Assembly (NCBI GenBank): GCA_947454695.1
Contig: CANGMW010000073.1
Coordinates: 1-10,180, forward strand
Source of the DNA: Comamonadaceae bacterium
Lineage (GTDB): Bacteria; Pseudomonadota; Gammaproteobacteria; Burkholderiales; Burkholderiaceae_C
Reading direction: 5' to 3'
DNA: 10,180 nucleotides
Positions 1-7,879 of this stretch are shown piece by piece (position 1 is the stretch's first letter; each line of letters opens with the position of its first letter). The position numbers and the translations under genes were made by a program. A model generated the notes under the pieces. The model did not search any database. It saw nothing but the letters and a program-made list of their open reading frames with translations, and was not told where the DNA came from.

Positions 1-2537
1 CCTTATTGGATGAGCCTGATAACCGAAGCCCCAATGGTCGGCGCTTGATGCTGCGTTTCACGCAAGCTGTGCGCCAGCAAGTCAGAATGGGTCGTGACCG
101 GCAAAGCATTGAGTTGGTACTTGAAGACTTGGGAAAATCAGTCACCGCTGCAGTCGCGCCACCCACGTTCAGCGCGGTGCCGGGTAGTGAGCTTCATCCA
201 GCGCCACTCAGTGCAAGCAACCCCGCCAGCGCTGTTAGCAGCGCACCGGTAGTACCGGGTGTCGCTTCAGCCAGTGCCGCATCTGCAGTTGCCCTTGCAG
301 GTCAAAATTCCAAAGTCGCAACGCCGCCTGCACCACCACTTGCTCGCGTCACGCCAGTTGCGAGCACCCCCACCTTGGCAAGCGCCAACTTCACGGTGAC
401 CTTACAACGATCCACGCAGACTTCGCAAAGCCTCAACGCCTCTATTCCGGCAGAATTCCAAAACCAGCCGGTGTTCACCTCGCAGCGTGTGGTCAACGAT
501 GCCACCTTGTATGAAATCAACCTAGGCTACTTCTCAAGCCTTGCAGAGGCCGACAAAGCCCGCTTGCGGCTGTTGCGCCGCTTTCCACAAGCGCAAGTAC
601 AGTCCTTAGGGCCGACCACCAGCGCAAGCAATGGCGCAAGTTCGGACGCTGTCACCAGTACCCGTTCCTCCACGGGCACCCCCCCAGGCACGTCATTGGG
701 TATGGCCGCGGGTATTGCGGCACAGACCACAGCGCAAAGCGGGACCAGCGCGGGCAAGAGCGCGTCCGCGCCAGTTACAGAAACGCCTGCATTAGCGGCA
801 GCAATCAGCGTGGCAGTCGCGCCAACCACTACCGCGTCACAAAGTCAACCCGTGGCGCCGTCATTGGCTGGCGCGGCAGAGTACAACGCCAAAGCTAAAG
901 AGCTCATGGCTTTTGTGGAAGCTGCATTGGCGCGCCAGGACACAGAGTCGGCTATCGACGGCTTGAATGAAATTTTGAACCTGCCCAACAATACGACCAC
1001 GCGCCATGCCCAGGAAATGATTGGCCAGTTGCGCTTGCAAACTGGCGATGTGGCTCGGGCGCGCGCAGAGTTTGAGCATTTCCTGGCGATTTACCCCAAG
1101 GGCGTTGACAGCGATCGCGTGCGGCAAAGTCTCAAACAGTTGCCCGCCGTCGAGCAGGCTCAAGCGCCGGCCCCCCTACGGGTGAGTTCAAGTACCAGCG
1201 GGTCGATTTCCATGTTCTATTTTGGAGGTCAGTCTCAAGTTCGCTCACTGGACTTCCAAAATTCTCCGATCAGCGGCTTGCCAGTACTGCAAAACGAGAA
1301 CCTCTTGTCGGGCAATGATTTCAAACAACTCCAGACCAATATCGACCTGAACTGGCGCTACCGCGACAGCGATATGGACCAGCGTTTTGTTCTGCGCGAT
1401 TCCGCGACCGCGGACCTTATGCCCGATGGCAGCAAGCGCAACCGCTTAACAGCGCTTTATTACGAACAACGCTCCTTTGTCAACGGCACCAATTTCCGTC
1501 TTGGCCGTCAGTCACCTACGGGCGGCGGCGTGATGTACCGCTACGACGGCGTGCAAGCCGGCTATACCTTTGCGCCCAACTGGCGCGTCAACGCGGTGCT
1601 TGGCAAACCCTCCGATGACTTACTCGACACCAAGCGCACTTTCTATGGCGCGTGGCTAGAAGCGGAAGGGCTTACCAAAGAGCTGAGCGGCAACTTGTAC
1701 GTCAACCAAGGCATGATCGATGGCGTGGTAGACCGACAGGCGGTAGGGACCGAATTGCGCTATTTCAGCAACGGGGTGTCTGTCTTTTCACAGCTCGATT
1801 ACGACACCGTATTGCAAGGTTTGAACATCGCGTCTTTGCAAGGCAACTGGATAACCGACGGCGGATCGTCCATCAACTTCATGGCCGACCGGCGCTCCAC
1901 CCCGTTTCGGTCTCTGAGCAATATTTTGTTTTTCCAGGATCCTAACGCCACGCAACTGGCCAGGCGTGTTCAAGACCTCTTGCAAACCAGCAACTTGGAA
2001 ACTCTGCGCGCACAGGTCAACAGCATCACGGCCATGCAGACCCAAGGGCTATTAGGATTCACCACCCCGCTCTCTGCCAATTGGCAAGCTGGCGCCAACG
2101 TCACCTACACCAACATTGGTGCGATTGCACCGGTGGCGGTGATCCTGCCCAGTGGACAAGAAAGCACAGGCGACTTGTGGAGCGGCTCTGCACAACTGAT
2201 TGGCTCCAACTTGTATTCGGCACGCGACACCCACATCTTCAGTCTCAGCCAGCTCGCCGGCCCGACCTACCACGGCACCATGCTTTCGTACAACAACCTT
2301 TCAGGACTGAACGAGTCTTGGCAGCTGGAGCCCTCGCTTCGGTATTACCTGCAGCAAGACAATGACGGCACACGCACCGACCGCATCACACCCGGGTTTC
2401 GCCTCACGTACCACATTCAAAAACAACTCTCGCTCGAGACAGAGGCCACCGTCGAAATCTCAAAAATCGAAGGCCCCACCCGTTTTGAAACTGCGCGACG
2501 CATGTTTTATTACTTTGGCGGTCGCTACGACTTCTAA
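1..2537 (+). CDS. Outer-membrane beta-barrel protein with AMIN-like, SPOR-like and TPR segments (5' partial)
   Basis: The frame is open to the left edge, so the gene starts upstream; the TTG at base 6 is not credible as its start. Numbering from that TTG, residues 1-40 match the end of the AMIN-like domain of the paralogue at 7879-5543 (compare LMLRFTQAVRQQVRMG with GLLVTFDKSTRYVVHQG). About 100 N-terminal residues and the signal peptide are therefore probably missing. An Ala/Ser/Thr/Pro-rich linker follows. Residues 165-202 (ATLYEINLGYFSSLAEADKA) look like a SPOR domain, a fold that binds peptidoglycan. After a second low-complexity linker comes a TPR-like helical segment (about 288-382), then about 450 residues of alternating beta-strand pattern ending in YFGGRYDF, a typical BAM-recognised C-terminal Phe. 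Probable role: an outer-membrane pore or anchor tied to the cell wall. The substrate is unknown. A TPR-plus-barrel polysaccharide exporter (BcsC/PgaA type) is an alternative, but nearby cytochrome and cytochrome-assembly genes favour electron transfer. Confidence 0.85.
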   Translation, partial: LLDEPDNRSPNGRRLMLRFTQAVRQQVRMGRDRQSIELVLEDLGKSVTAAVAPPTFSAVPGSELHPAPLSASNPASAVSSAPVVPGVASASAASAVALAGQNSKVATPPAPPLARVTPVASTPTLASANFTVTLQRSTQTSQSLNASIPAEFQNQPVFTSQRVVNDATLYEINLGYFSSLAEADKARLRLLRRFPQAQVQSLGPTTSASNGASSDAVTSTRSSTGTPPGTSLGMAAGIAAQTTAQSGTSAGKSASAPVTETPALAAAISVAVAPTTTASQSQPVAPSLAGAAEYNAKAKELMAFVEAALARQDTESAIDGLNEILNLPNNTTTRHAQEMIGQLRLQTGDVARARAEFEHFLAIYPKGVDSDRVRQSLKQLPAVEQAQAPAPLRVSSSTSGSISMFYFGGQSQVRSLDFQNSPISGLPVLQNENLLSGNDFKQLQTNIDLNWRYRDSDMDQRFVLRDSATADLMPDGSKRNRLTALYYEQRSFVNGTNFRLGRQSPTGGGVMYRYDGVQAGYTFAPNWRVNAVLGKPSDDLLDTKRTFYGAWLEAEGLTKELSGNLYVNQGMIDGVVDRQAVGTELRYFSNGVSVFSQLDYDTVLQGLNIASLQGNWITDGGSSINFMADRRSTPFRSLSNILFFQDPNATQLARRVQDLLQTSNLETLRAQVNSITAMQTQGLLGFTTPLSANWQAGANVTYTNIGAIAPVAVILPSGQESTGDLWSGSAQLIGSNLYSARDTHIFSLSQLAGPTYHGTMLSYNNLSGLNESWQLEPSLRYYLQQDNDGTRTDRITPGFRLTYHIQKQLSLETEATVEISKIEGPTRFETARRMFYYFGGRYDF

Positions 2538-2548
2538 GCTCAGCGCAC

Positions 2549-3808
2549 ATGAACTACGGATTCATTTACGCCGGCCTCATCGTGCTGGTGATGCTGCTTT
2601 ATTTGCGCCGGCAACAGCGCACCCATTTGCGCAACGTGCGCAAACTTGAGAAATCGCTCGCCTCGGGCTTTCATGAGCCCGCGTCGCTTCATCCGATCAT
2701 TGACCCCACGCGCTGCATCGGATCAGGGACCTGCGCCAAGGCGTGCCCTGAAGATGCGTTGGGCCTGATCAACGGAAAGATGGTGCTTAAAAATGCATCC
2801 GCGTGCATTGGCCACGGCACCTGCAGGCAAGCCTGTCCAGTGGACGCCATCACGCTGGTGTTTGGCAGTGCCAAGCGCGGCGTGGACATTCCCAGCGTGT
2901 CCTCTGAGTTCGAAAGCAATGTGCCGGGTATTTTTATTGCGGGCGAGCTCGGGGGCATGGGACTGATCCACAAAGCGGCACAACAAGGACGCGCGGCCAT
3001 CCGTGCCATTCGCAAATCAATTCAAGCCGGACCGGGCTATGACGTGGTGATTGTCGGCTCTGGCCCTGCCGGGCTGTCAGCCGGCCTGTCGGCACTTCAC
3101 CATGGCCTGCGCTACTTGCTCATTGAACAAGAAGACACCCTGGGGGGCGCCATCGCGCATTACCCACGCCAAAAAATCACCATGACCTCTTCGATCGAAC
3201 TCGATATGGTCGGTAAAGTGAACTTTGGTCAAATCCCGAAAGAACAGCTCGTCAAATTCTGGAAGGAAACGGTCGTTGCCACGGGTCTGAAAATATCTTT
3301 CCGTGAATGCCTTCAAAGTATCGACAAAATTGACAAGGGCTTTGTGGTGCACACCTCGGGCGGACAACACCACACCAAAACCGTTTTGCTCGCCTTGGGG
3401 CGACAAGGCACACCGCGCAAACTTGATGTGCCGGGCGAAAACAGTCCCAAGGTCACCTACCGCTTGGTGGACGCTGCTCAGTACGCCGGGAAAACCGTTT
3501 TGGTGGTGGGTGGAGGCGACAGCGCGCTGGAGGCGGCTATAGCGCTCAGCCAAATCGACAGCATCTCCGTCACGCTTGTACACCGCAGCGAGGCGTTCAC
3601 CCGCGTCAAATCCAGGAACCGTGAACTACTGGCCAAGCAAGCTGCCAACCAACGGGTTCAGGTTGTGATGCAAACCGATGTCAAACAGATCGATGCGCAC
3701 CAGGTTTTGTTGGACGTGGCGGGCACCTCCAAGACGCTGTCCTGTGATGCCATCATTGTGTGCGCCGACGGTCCTTCTCGAAAAAATCGGCATCGAATTT
3801 CAGACTAA
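2549..3808 (+). CDS. Membrane-anchored ferredoxin-domain / thioredoxin-reductase-like flavoprotein, C-terminus frameshifted
   Basis: Predicted NAD(P)H-dependent flavin/Fe-S oxidoreductase of 419 residues. Residues 4-19 form one membrane segment. Two ferredoxin motifs follow, CIGSGTCAKACP (Cys 56, 62, 66) and CIGHGTCRQACP (Cys 86, 92, 96). Residues 122-154 (NVPGIFIAGELGGMG) resemble the C-terminal FAD-binding segment of thioredoxin-reductase-like proteins. It is followed by an N-terminal-type FAD Rossmann motif (VGSGPAG, 169-175) and an NAD(P) motif (GGGDSALE, 321-328). There is no CxxC redox pair of the kind true thioredoxin reductases carry, so the target is not evidently a thioredoxin. The gene starts 11 bases after the barrel gene without a clear Shine-Dalgarno sequence, so translation is probably coupled. 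The last residues (ADGPSRKNRHRISD) do not fit the family; the +1 frame encodes LLEKIGIEFQTKFGSA and stops at 3824, so the C-terminus looks disrupted. Enzyme type is well supported; partner and direction of electron flow are unknown. Confidence 0.88.
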   Translation: MNYGFIYAGLIVLVMLLYLRRQQRTHLRNVRKLEKSLASGFHEPASLHPIIDPTRCIGSGTCAKACPEDALGLINGKMVLKNASACIGHGTCRQACPVDAITLVFGSAKRGVDIPSVSSEFESNVPGIFIAGELGGMGLIHKAAQQGRAAIRAIRKSIQAGPGYDVVIVGSGPAGLSAGLSALHHGLRYLLIEQEDTLGGAIAHYPRQKITMTSSIELDMVGKVNFGQIPKEQLVKFWKETVVATGLKISFRECLQSIDKIDKGFVVHTSGGQHHTKTVLLALGRQGTPRKLDVPGENSPKVTYRLVDAAQYAGKTVLVVGGGDSALEAAIALSQIDSISVTLVHRSEAFTRVKSRNRELLAKQAANQRVQVVMQTDVKQIDAHQVLLDVAGTSKTLSCDAIIVCADGPSRKNRHRISD

Positions 3809-3824
3809 ATTCGGCTCAGCCTGA
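3764..3824 (+). other. Displaced C-terminal reading frame of the flavoprotein gene (frameshift site)
   Basis: From base 3768 the +1 frame reads T-V-L-L-E-K-I-G-I-E-F-Q-T-K-F-G-S-A and stops with TGA at 3822-3824. This is the tail expected of the upstream oxidoreductase, whose own frame instead runs out at TAA 3806-3808. Relatives would be expected to read roughly CAGGVLPT before LLEKIG. Here the frame goes from VCA straight to GACGG. A loss of about 14 bases between two GCCG copies would give both the missing residues and the shift. The lost sequence itself is inference; the displaced frame is directly visible. Confidence 0.75.
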
Positions 3825-3832
3825 AGTGCTCC

Positions 3833-4492
3833 TTACTGAATCGCACCAGCCACCAGGTTGATGCTCAAGGCCAATACCAACATGTTGAAGGCAAACGCGG
3901 TGACGCTGTGTACCAGCGTCATGCGGCGCATAAGGCGCGATGTGACGACCACATCGGATACCTGTGACGTCATACCCACCACATAGGCGTAGTACAAAAA
4001 ATCAAAGTAGTCCGGCGACTCATTTCCGGGAAACTGCAGGCCACTGCCCTGGGTGTGATGGGGCAAGCCTTCCTGGTAATACGCGTGAGCGTAGCGAAAC
4101 GCAAACATGGTTTGAATCAGCGACCACGACACGGCCAAAGCCAGCATGGACAAGCCCACATGCGCCAGATGCTGCCAGGCGGACAACTCCCGCACGTGTT
4201 GCAACATCAAAGCAATTGCTGCGATGTTGGCAAATGCCGAGACCACCAGCAACAAAAATAAAACAAAACTGGACTGGTCTTGCACTTGTGCGCGGTGGCG
4301 TGTACGCGCAGCATCAAACGTCACCGCCAGCCACCATGACAAGCCCAGAAAAGTACCGCCCCCCATGCGCCATGCCAACAGAGCTTGGCTTTTGGCGGAC
4401 AAGGGCAAAGGCGCCACGGCGGTGGCCAGGCCCACCACGACTGCGTAGGCCAAGCGCTGGTGCGCTGAGGTTTCAGCCAGATGTTTTCTCAT
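3833..4492 (-). CDS. DUF1345 family integral membrane protein
   Basis: A 219-residue polytopic inner-membrane protein with about five hydrophobic segments (near residues 14-31, 38-59, 74-97, 109-131 and 193-215). The family signature is clear: FRYAHAYY at 132-139, then the polar stretch FPGNESPDYFDFLYYAYVVG, then a SDV...RLMRR segment and a final helix with FNMLVLALSIN. Length is normal for DUF1345. The function of the family is not established. The ATG at 4492 is preceded directly by an in-frame TAG (4510-4508), so the start cannot lie further upstream; no clear ribosome-binding site is visible. It is the last gene of the leftward set, 63 bases after the CcmI-like gene, and ends tail to tail with the flavoprotein gene. 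A role in electron transfer is only suggested by position. Confidence 0.85.
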   Translation of the reverse strand: MRKHLAETSAHQRLAYAVVVGLATAVAPLPLSAKSQALLAWRMGGGTFLGLSWWLAVTFDAARTRHRAQVQDQSSFVLFLLLVVSAFANIAAIALMLQHVRELSAWQHLAHVGLSMLALAVSWSLIQTMFAFRYAHAYYQEGLPHHTQGSGLQFPGNESPDYFDFLYYAYVVGMTSQVSDVVVTSRLMRRMTLVHSVTAFAFNMLVLALSINLVAGAIQ

Positions 4493-4555
4493 GCCGTGAT
4501 TGTGCGTCTAATCGGGCTCAAGCCGATCACCGCACCCACACCGCAAGCGGGAACC

Positions 4556-5500
4556 TTATTTACCAGGCGCCCACTTGAGTTGCCCATCAGGTGAATTGAG
4601 CTTGGGGCTGCCAATGGTCGCGGCCAGCGGTGCGGGCGCGTCTGCCGTGCTCGCTGGCTTCTTGCCGTTGAGCAAAGCCAGGGCTTCTTGCATATTGGAT
4701 TCGGCCAACTTGGCATTCATGGAATTAGGGGGTTCCACGGCAATGGCCCGTTTCCAAAAATCTATGGCCGCCTTGTACTGCTTGCGCTCAAACGCTTCGC
4801 TTCCGGCCAAGGTGAGGGCCTTGGGGTTTTTGGCGTCGGCATTAACAGCGCGTTTGACAATGTCGCGGGCCTTGTCGTCCCATTGCCGCTCATTGGCCAT
4901 CACATGGGCATCGGCCCAATCCGCCAGGACTTGCGCCTCAGCAGGAATCAATGCGGTAGCGCGTTCGTAGGCCTTAGAGGCGTTGTCGTACTGCCGCAAT
5001 TCTGAATACGTGCGCGCCAGCAACAGCCAGCCTTGCCCGTTGCCGGGGTCTTTCTCCATCTTTTGGGCCAGACCGCTGACCAAATTGTTGAGGTCCCCGC
5101 CTTTGGGGGCTTCAGCGCTCGCATCACCTGCAGGCGCACCCGCACCGGTTGATCCCACGCGCTGTGCGCCGCCAATCACCGTCACCGGTCCGGATGGGGG
5201 CGTTGTCGTCCAACCCACCACCGCCACCACCACGGCCACCAGGCCCCCGCCAGCCAAAACCAAAGCACGTCGCTTGGCCATGGGGTCTTTGGCCTGGGTG
5301 TCAGGACTCAACACCTGGCTGTACAGCGTCGCCTGCGCTTGATCAAACGCTTCTTGGCTGAGTCTGCCTTCGTTCTTGTCAATCAGCAGTTGGCGTAAGG
5401 CCGGGCCAATGTCTGCCTTGGCTGCTGGCCGCAACAGGCCCCAGGCCCAGGCGGCGGCCAGGAATAAAACAACAGCGATCACGCTTGCAAAAATAACCAC
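4556..5500 (-). CDS. ccmI: CcmI-like (CycH) c-type cytochrome biogenesis TPR protein
   Basis: CcmI carries unfolded apocytochrome c to the haem ligase CcmF/CcmH in System I cytochrome maturation. The 314-residue product has the CcmI plan: first membrane helix at 4-23, a cytoplasmic loop (about 24-78) with the typical LRQLLIDKNEGRLSQEAFDQ pattern, second helix at 79-97, a Gly/Ala/Pro-rich linker, then a periplasmic domain of about three TPRs (153-257) and a flexible tail. It is shorter than many CcmI proteins, mainly at the C-terminus. Translation starts at a GTG (5500), supported by an AAGGAG site with an 8-base spacer. No ccmE, ccmF, ccmG or ccmH lies beside it. It sits instead downstream of a giant cytochrome and a barrel gene, suggesting an assembly factor dedicated to that cytochrome or a displaced general copy. 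Another TPR protein such as NrfG is possible, but the two-helix N-terminus favours CcmI. Confidence 0.82.
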   Translation of the reverse strand: MVIFASVIAVVLFLAAAWAWGLLRPAAKADIGPALRQLLIDKNEGRLSQEAFDQAQATLYSQVLSPDTQAKDPMAKRRALVLAGGGLVAVVVAVVGWTTTPPSGPVTVIGGAQRVGSTGAGAPAGDASAEAPKGGDLNNLVSGLAQKMEKDPGNGQGWLLLARTYSELRQYDNASKAYERATALIPAEAQVLADWADAHVMANERQWDDKARDIVKRAVNADAKNPKALTLAGSEAFERKQYKAAIDFWKRAIAVEPPNSMNAKLAESNMQEALALLNGKKPASTADAPAPLAATIGSPKLNSPDGQLKWAPGK

Positions 5501-5508
5501 GCTTTGCT

Positions 5509-5514
5509 CTCCTT
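5509..5514 (-). promoter_or_regulatory. Shine-Dalgarno sequence for the CcmI-like gene
   Basis: On the minus strand AAGGAG lies 8 bases before the GTG at 5500. This is a near-perfect ribosome-binding site and fixes the GTG as the start. It is the strongest such site seen in the window, suggesting this gene is translated independently of the barrel gene that ends at 5543. Confidence 0.85.
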
Positions 5515-5542
5515 GAGTTGACCGGTGTTGACCACGGTCTGT

Positions 5543-7879
5543 TTATCTGAAATCACGACGCACACCGACATACACATAATCCCGCCGGGTGCTTGTCTGC
5601 GTGGCGTCGGCCGCCACGGACTTCACGCTGTCGCTTCCCACCTCGGTTTCAATGAAGAATTTACTCTGCCATTGATAGGCCAGTTTGAAACTCGGAGAAC
5701 TGCGGTCTTGTGTTTCGCCCGTTTCACTGGACTGTGCATAAAAACGCAGATTACTCTCCAAACGCCAACTCTCCAAGAATGGGAATATATAACTGAACGA
5801 CACACTCTGGCCTGTGTAGGTAGGGCCTTGGGTCAGACTGTAGATGCCCACCCCCACCGCGTTGGGCGAGAACAAATTGCTGCCAATGGCTTGGAGCGTA
5901 AAGCTTCGCGTTTGACCGCTGGCTTGCTGGCTGGCAATGCACGTGTTGTTTGGCAAACTCCAGGTGGAGCACAAAGCGCTGATGAATATGGTCACGCCTG
6001 CGGGTGACAAGCAGGTTCCATTGGCTTCATTGACCGAGTTGATGTCACAAATCTGGGACAGCGGCACAACCGCGTTCACACCCGAAATCGACGACATCCG
6101 CAAATCACCGCCAATTTGCCACTTATCCGTCAAGGGGTGGGTCATTCCTAAAGAGAACATGTCAGCGGTCGGGGTCCCCTCTTCAATGGTGGTGCGCACC
6201 TGCTCCATGCCGGAGGCGGCCACCATGCCCGCCACATCGGTCGCCCCGGCCGACACCGGGAGCATCAAACCATTGAGCAAGCCCAGCGTGGGGCTGCGCC
6301 GGCGGTCAAAACTGCCGTAGTAATTGTTGCCACTGCCATCCATGTAGTTGGCCTGCACCATGACGATGTTCACGCCTTTGTACAAGGTGTCGTAATCGAG
6401 CATGCCGTAGGTGTTGAAGCCACCATCAAAATAACGCAGCTCGGAACCCACCGCACGTCGACTCAAAAAGCCATCGACGTTTTGTTGAATGTAATAGGCG
6501 TTCACGCCCGGGCGCCCGGGCTGCCCGACCCATTCCAAATTGGCGCCGTAAAAATTTTTTGAATACGGCACGTTGAACTCCACCGCAGTCCCACTGACTG
6601 CCCCGACACGCCAATCCGGCGTGACACTGTAGTTACCTGTGACGCCATCAAAACGCTCCATGACGCCCGATCCGTTCGGGTTTTGTCGCCCTGCCCTGAC
6701 GAAGTAGCCGGTTTCACGGTCGGACCGTTCGCCGTAAAGCGCATACACACGGTCGTAGTTACGCGACGGTGCAAGTTCGTTCATGTTGTGCGAATCGCGG
6801 TAGACAAAGCGCGTGTCGGTCGGCCCGTCACGCAAGCGCGCACTCAGGTTCACTGTGGACATGAGGGTCGACTGGTCCTTGACTGTCGGACCGTCGTTGA
6901 AGCTGGAGCTGCCGCTGTAGTAGTAAGACGACAAGCTGCCGTTGGCCGTCCACTCTGCAGGGGCGCTATCGCGGGCATGGGATTTGGCCAAGGCAGCCGC
7001 TCGTTTGGCCGTATCTTCCGCTGGCAAAGCGGCCAAGCGATCTCTCACGCGCTTCGAGTCGTGCCCTTTGGGGTACAGCTTGAGGTAGAGCTCGTATTCC
7101 GCTTTGGCTTTGGCGTATTCGCCTGAGTCCTCCCTCACCTCACCAATGAGTGCTTGCGCTGATTCCGTAAAGCTGCTGCGCGGCATGCCCAGAATACGGT
7201 TGAGCCGGTTGATGGCCAAGGCCATGTCTTTTCTCAGGTGGGCCTCGCGGGCTTCGGTTAAAAAACGTTCTGCGATTTTTTCCAACTCTAGCGCCGACAT
7301 CACCGGGGCCGATGCCATTTTTTGTGCCTCATCGTTCGCAGTCGTTGTGGCTTGACTCAATGGTTCAGACGGAGGCGGGGCCGTCACCGCTTGGGGCACA
7401 CCTGCGATCTCGTGACCTTGAGCGTCCCGCTTTACCAAGGGCTTGGGCGACTCGTTCAGTGCCAGTGGCAAGGGGGTGTGGATGATCACACTGCGGCCAT
7501 CTTCGCCTTGGTGAACCACATAGCGGGTGGATTTGTCAAAAGTCACCAGCAAGCCATTTCTGATTTCCGGGTACATCACCGTGAAGCGTGGGATCCACGG
7601 ACTCTGCGGCGACTGCACGGTGGCTTGGGTGAGGTTTTCTTCGGCAAAGCCGGGATCGGTCACACGGATAAAAATCCGCAAAAACTTGCTCTCGTCTTGG
7701 GGGGCATGGCGGACATATTGAATCGGCACATTGAAACGTACCGTGATTTCGGTTTCGTTGTCAGCCTTGCGAATGTCAATGCGGTCCAGCAGCTGTGCCC
7801 AGCCCAAGAGCGGCAGCATAGAGAGTGTCAGGGCCATGCCCCACACACGAAACCAACGAACTACAGAGCCTTGCATCAT
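5543..7879 (-). CDS. Outer-membrane beta-barrel protein with AMIN-like and TPR segments, paralogue of the gene at 1-2537
   Basis: A 778-residue secreted outer-membrane protein. Residues 1-28 are a clear signal peptide (basic start, core ALTLSMLPLLGWA, cut before Gln). Residues 30-138 form an AMIN-like beta domain (RIDIRKADNETEITVRFNVP). A Pro/Ala linker is followed by a TPR-like segment (about 195-286, LYLKLYPKGHDSKRVRDRL) and a barrel of about 470 residues ending in VYVGVRRDFR. It aligns with the + strand paralogue across the TPR (YPKG.DS.RVR) and barrel (GVM.R.DGV, FYGA.LE, AVG.ELRYF, LDYDT, GSNL). It has no SPOR segment. A region near 5930-6060 carries four Cys absent from the paralogue. 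The ATG at 7879 overlaps the cytochrome stop (TGATG), implying coupled translation; ATG 7876 is equally placed, and an in-frame TTG at 7888 is less likely. Probable role: outer-membrane partner of the cytochrome. Polysaccharide or protein export cannot be excluded. Confidence 0.87.
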   Translation of the reverse strand: MMQGSVVRWFRVWGMALTLSMLPLLGWAQLLDRIDIRKADNETEITVRFNVPIQYVRHAPQDESKFLRIFIRVTDPGFAEENLTQATVQSPQSPWIPRFTVMYPEIRNGLLVTFDKSTRYVVHQGEDGRSVIIHTPLPLALNESPKPLVKRDAQGHEIAGVPQAVTAPPPSEPLSQATTTANDEAQKMASAPVMSALELEKIAERFLTEAREAHLRKDMALAINRLNRILGMPRSSFTESAQALIGEVREDSGEYAKAKAEYELYLKLYPKGHDSKRVRDRLAALPAEDTAKRAAALAKSHARDSAPAEWTANGSLSSYYYSGSSSFNDGPTVKDQSTLMSTVNLSARLRDGPTDTRFVYRDSHNMNELAPSRNYDRVYALYGERSDRETGYFVRAGRQNPNGSGVMERFDGVTGNYSVTPDWRVGAVSGTAVEFNVPYSKNFYGANLEWVGQPGRPGVNAYYIQQNVDGFLSRRAVGSELRYFDGGFNTYGMLDYDTLYKGVNIVMVQANYMDGSGNNYYGSFDRRRSPTLGLLNGLMLPVSAGATDVAGMVAASGMEQVRTTIEEGTPTADMFSLGMTHPLTDKWQIGGDLRMSSISGVNAVVPLSQICDINSVNEANGTCLSPAGVTIFISALCSTWSLPNNTCIASQQASGQTRSFTLQAIGSNLFSPNAVGVGIYSLTQGPTYTGQSVSFSYIFPFLESWRLESNLRFYAQSSETGETQDRSSPSFKLAYQWQSKFFIETEVGSDSVKSVAADATQTSTRRDYVYVGVRRDFR

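Noticed and set aside
6..8. TTG as the start of the first barrel gene
   Set aside because: The frame is open to the edge, the following residues match the interior of the AMIN-like domain of the paralogue, and no signal peptide follows.
3781..3786. Run of six A as a programmed frameshift site in the flavoprotein gene
   Set aside because: A slip here would leave the expected GGVLPT-type residues missing upstream, so a deletion near 3767 fits better; no stimulating structure is evident.
3810..3825. Small hairpin TTCGGC-TCA-GCC-T-GAA at the convergent gene ends
   Set aside because: Bulged stem, three-base loop and no T-run; it also lies within the original coding frame of the flavoprotein.
4511..4527. 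Inverted repeat (ATC-G-GGC / GCC-GAT) between the CcmI-like and DUF1345 genes as a terminator
   Set aside because: The stem is short with a bulge, and no T-run follows on either strand.
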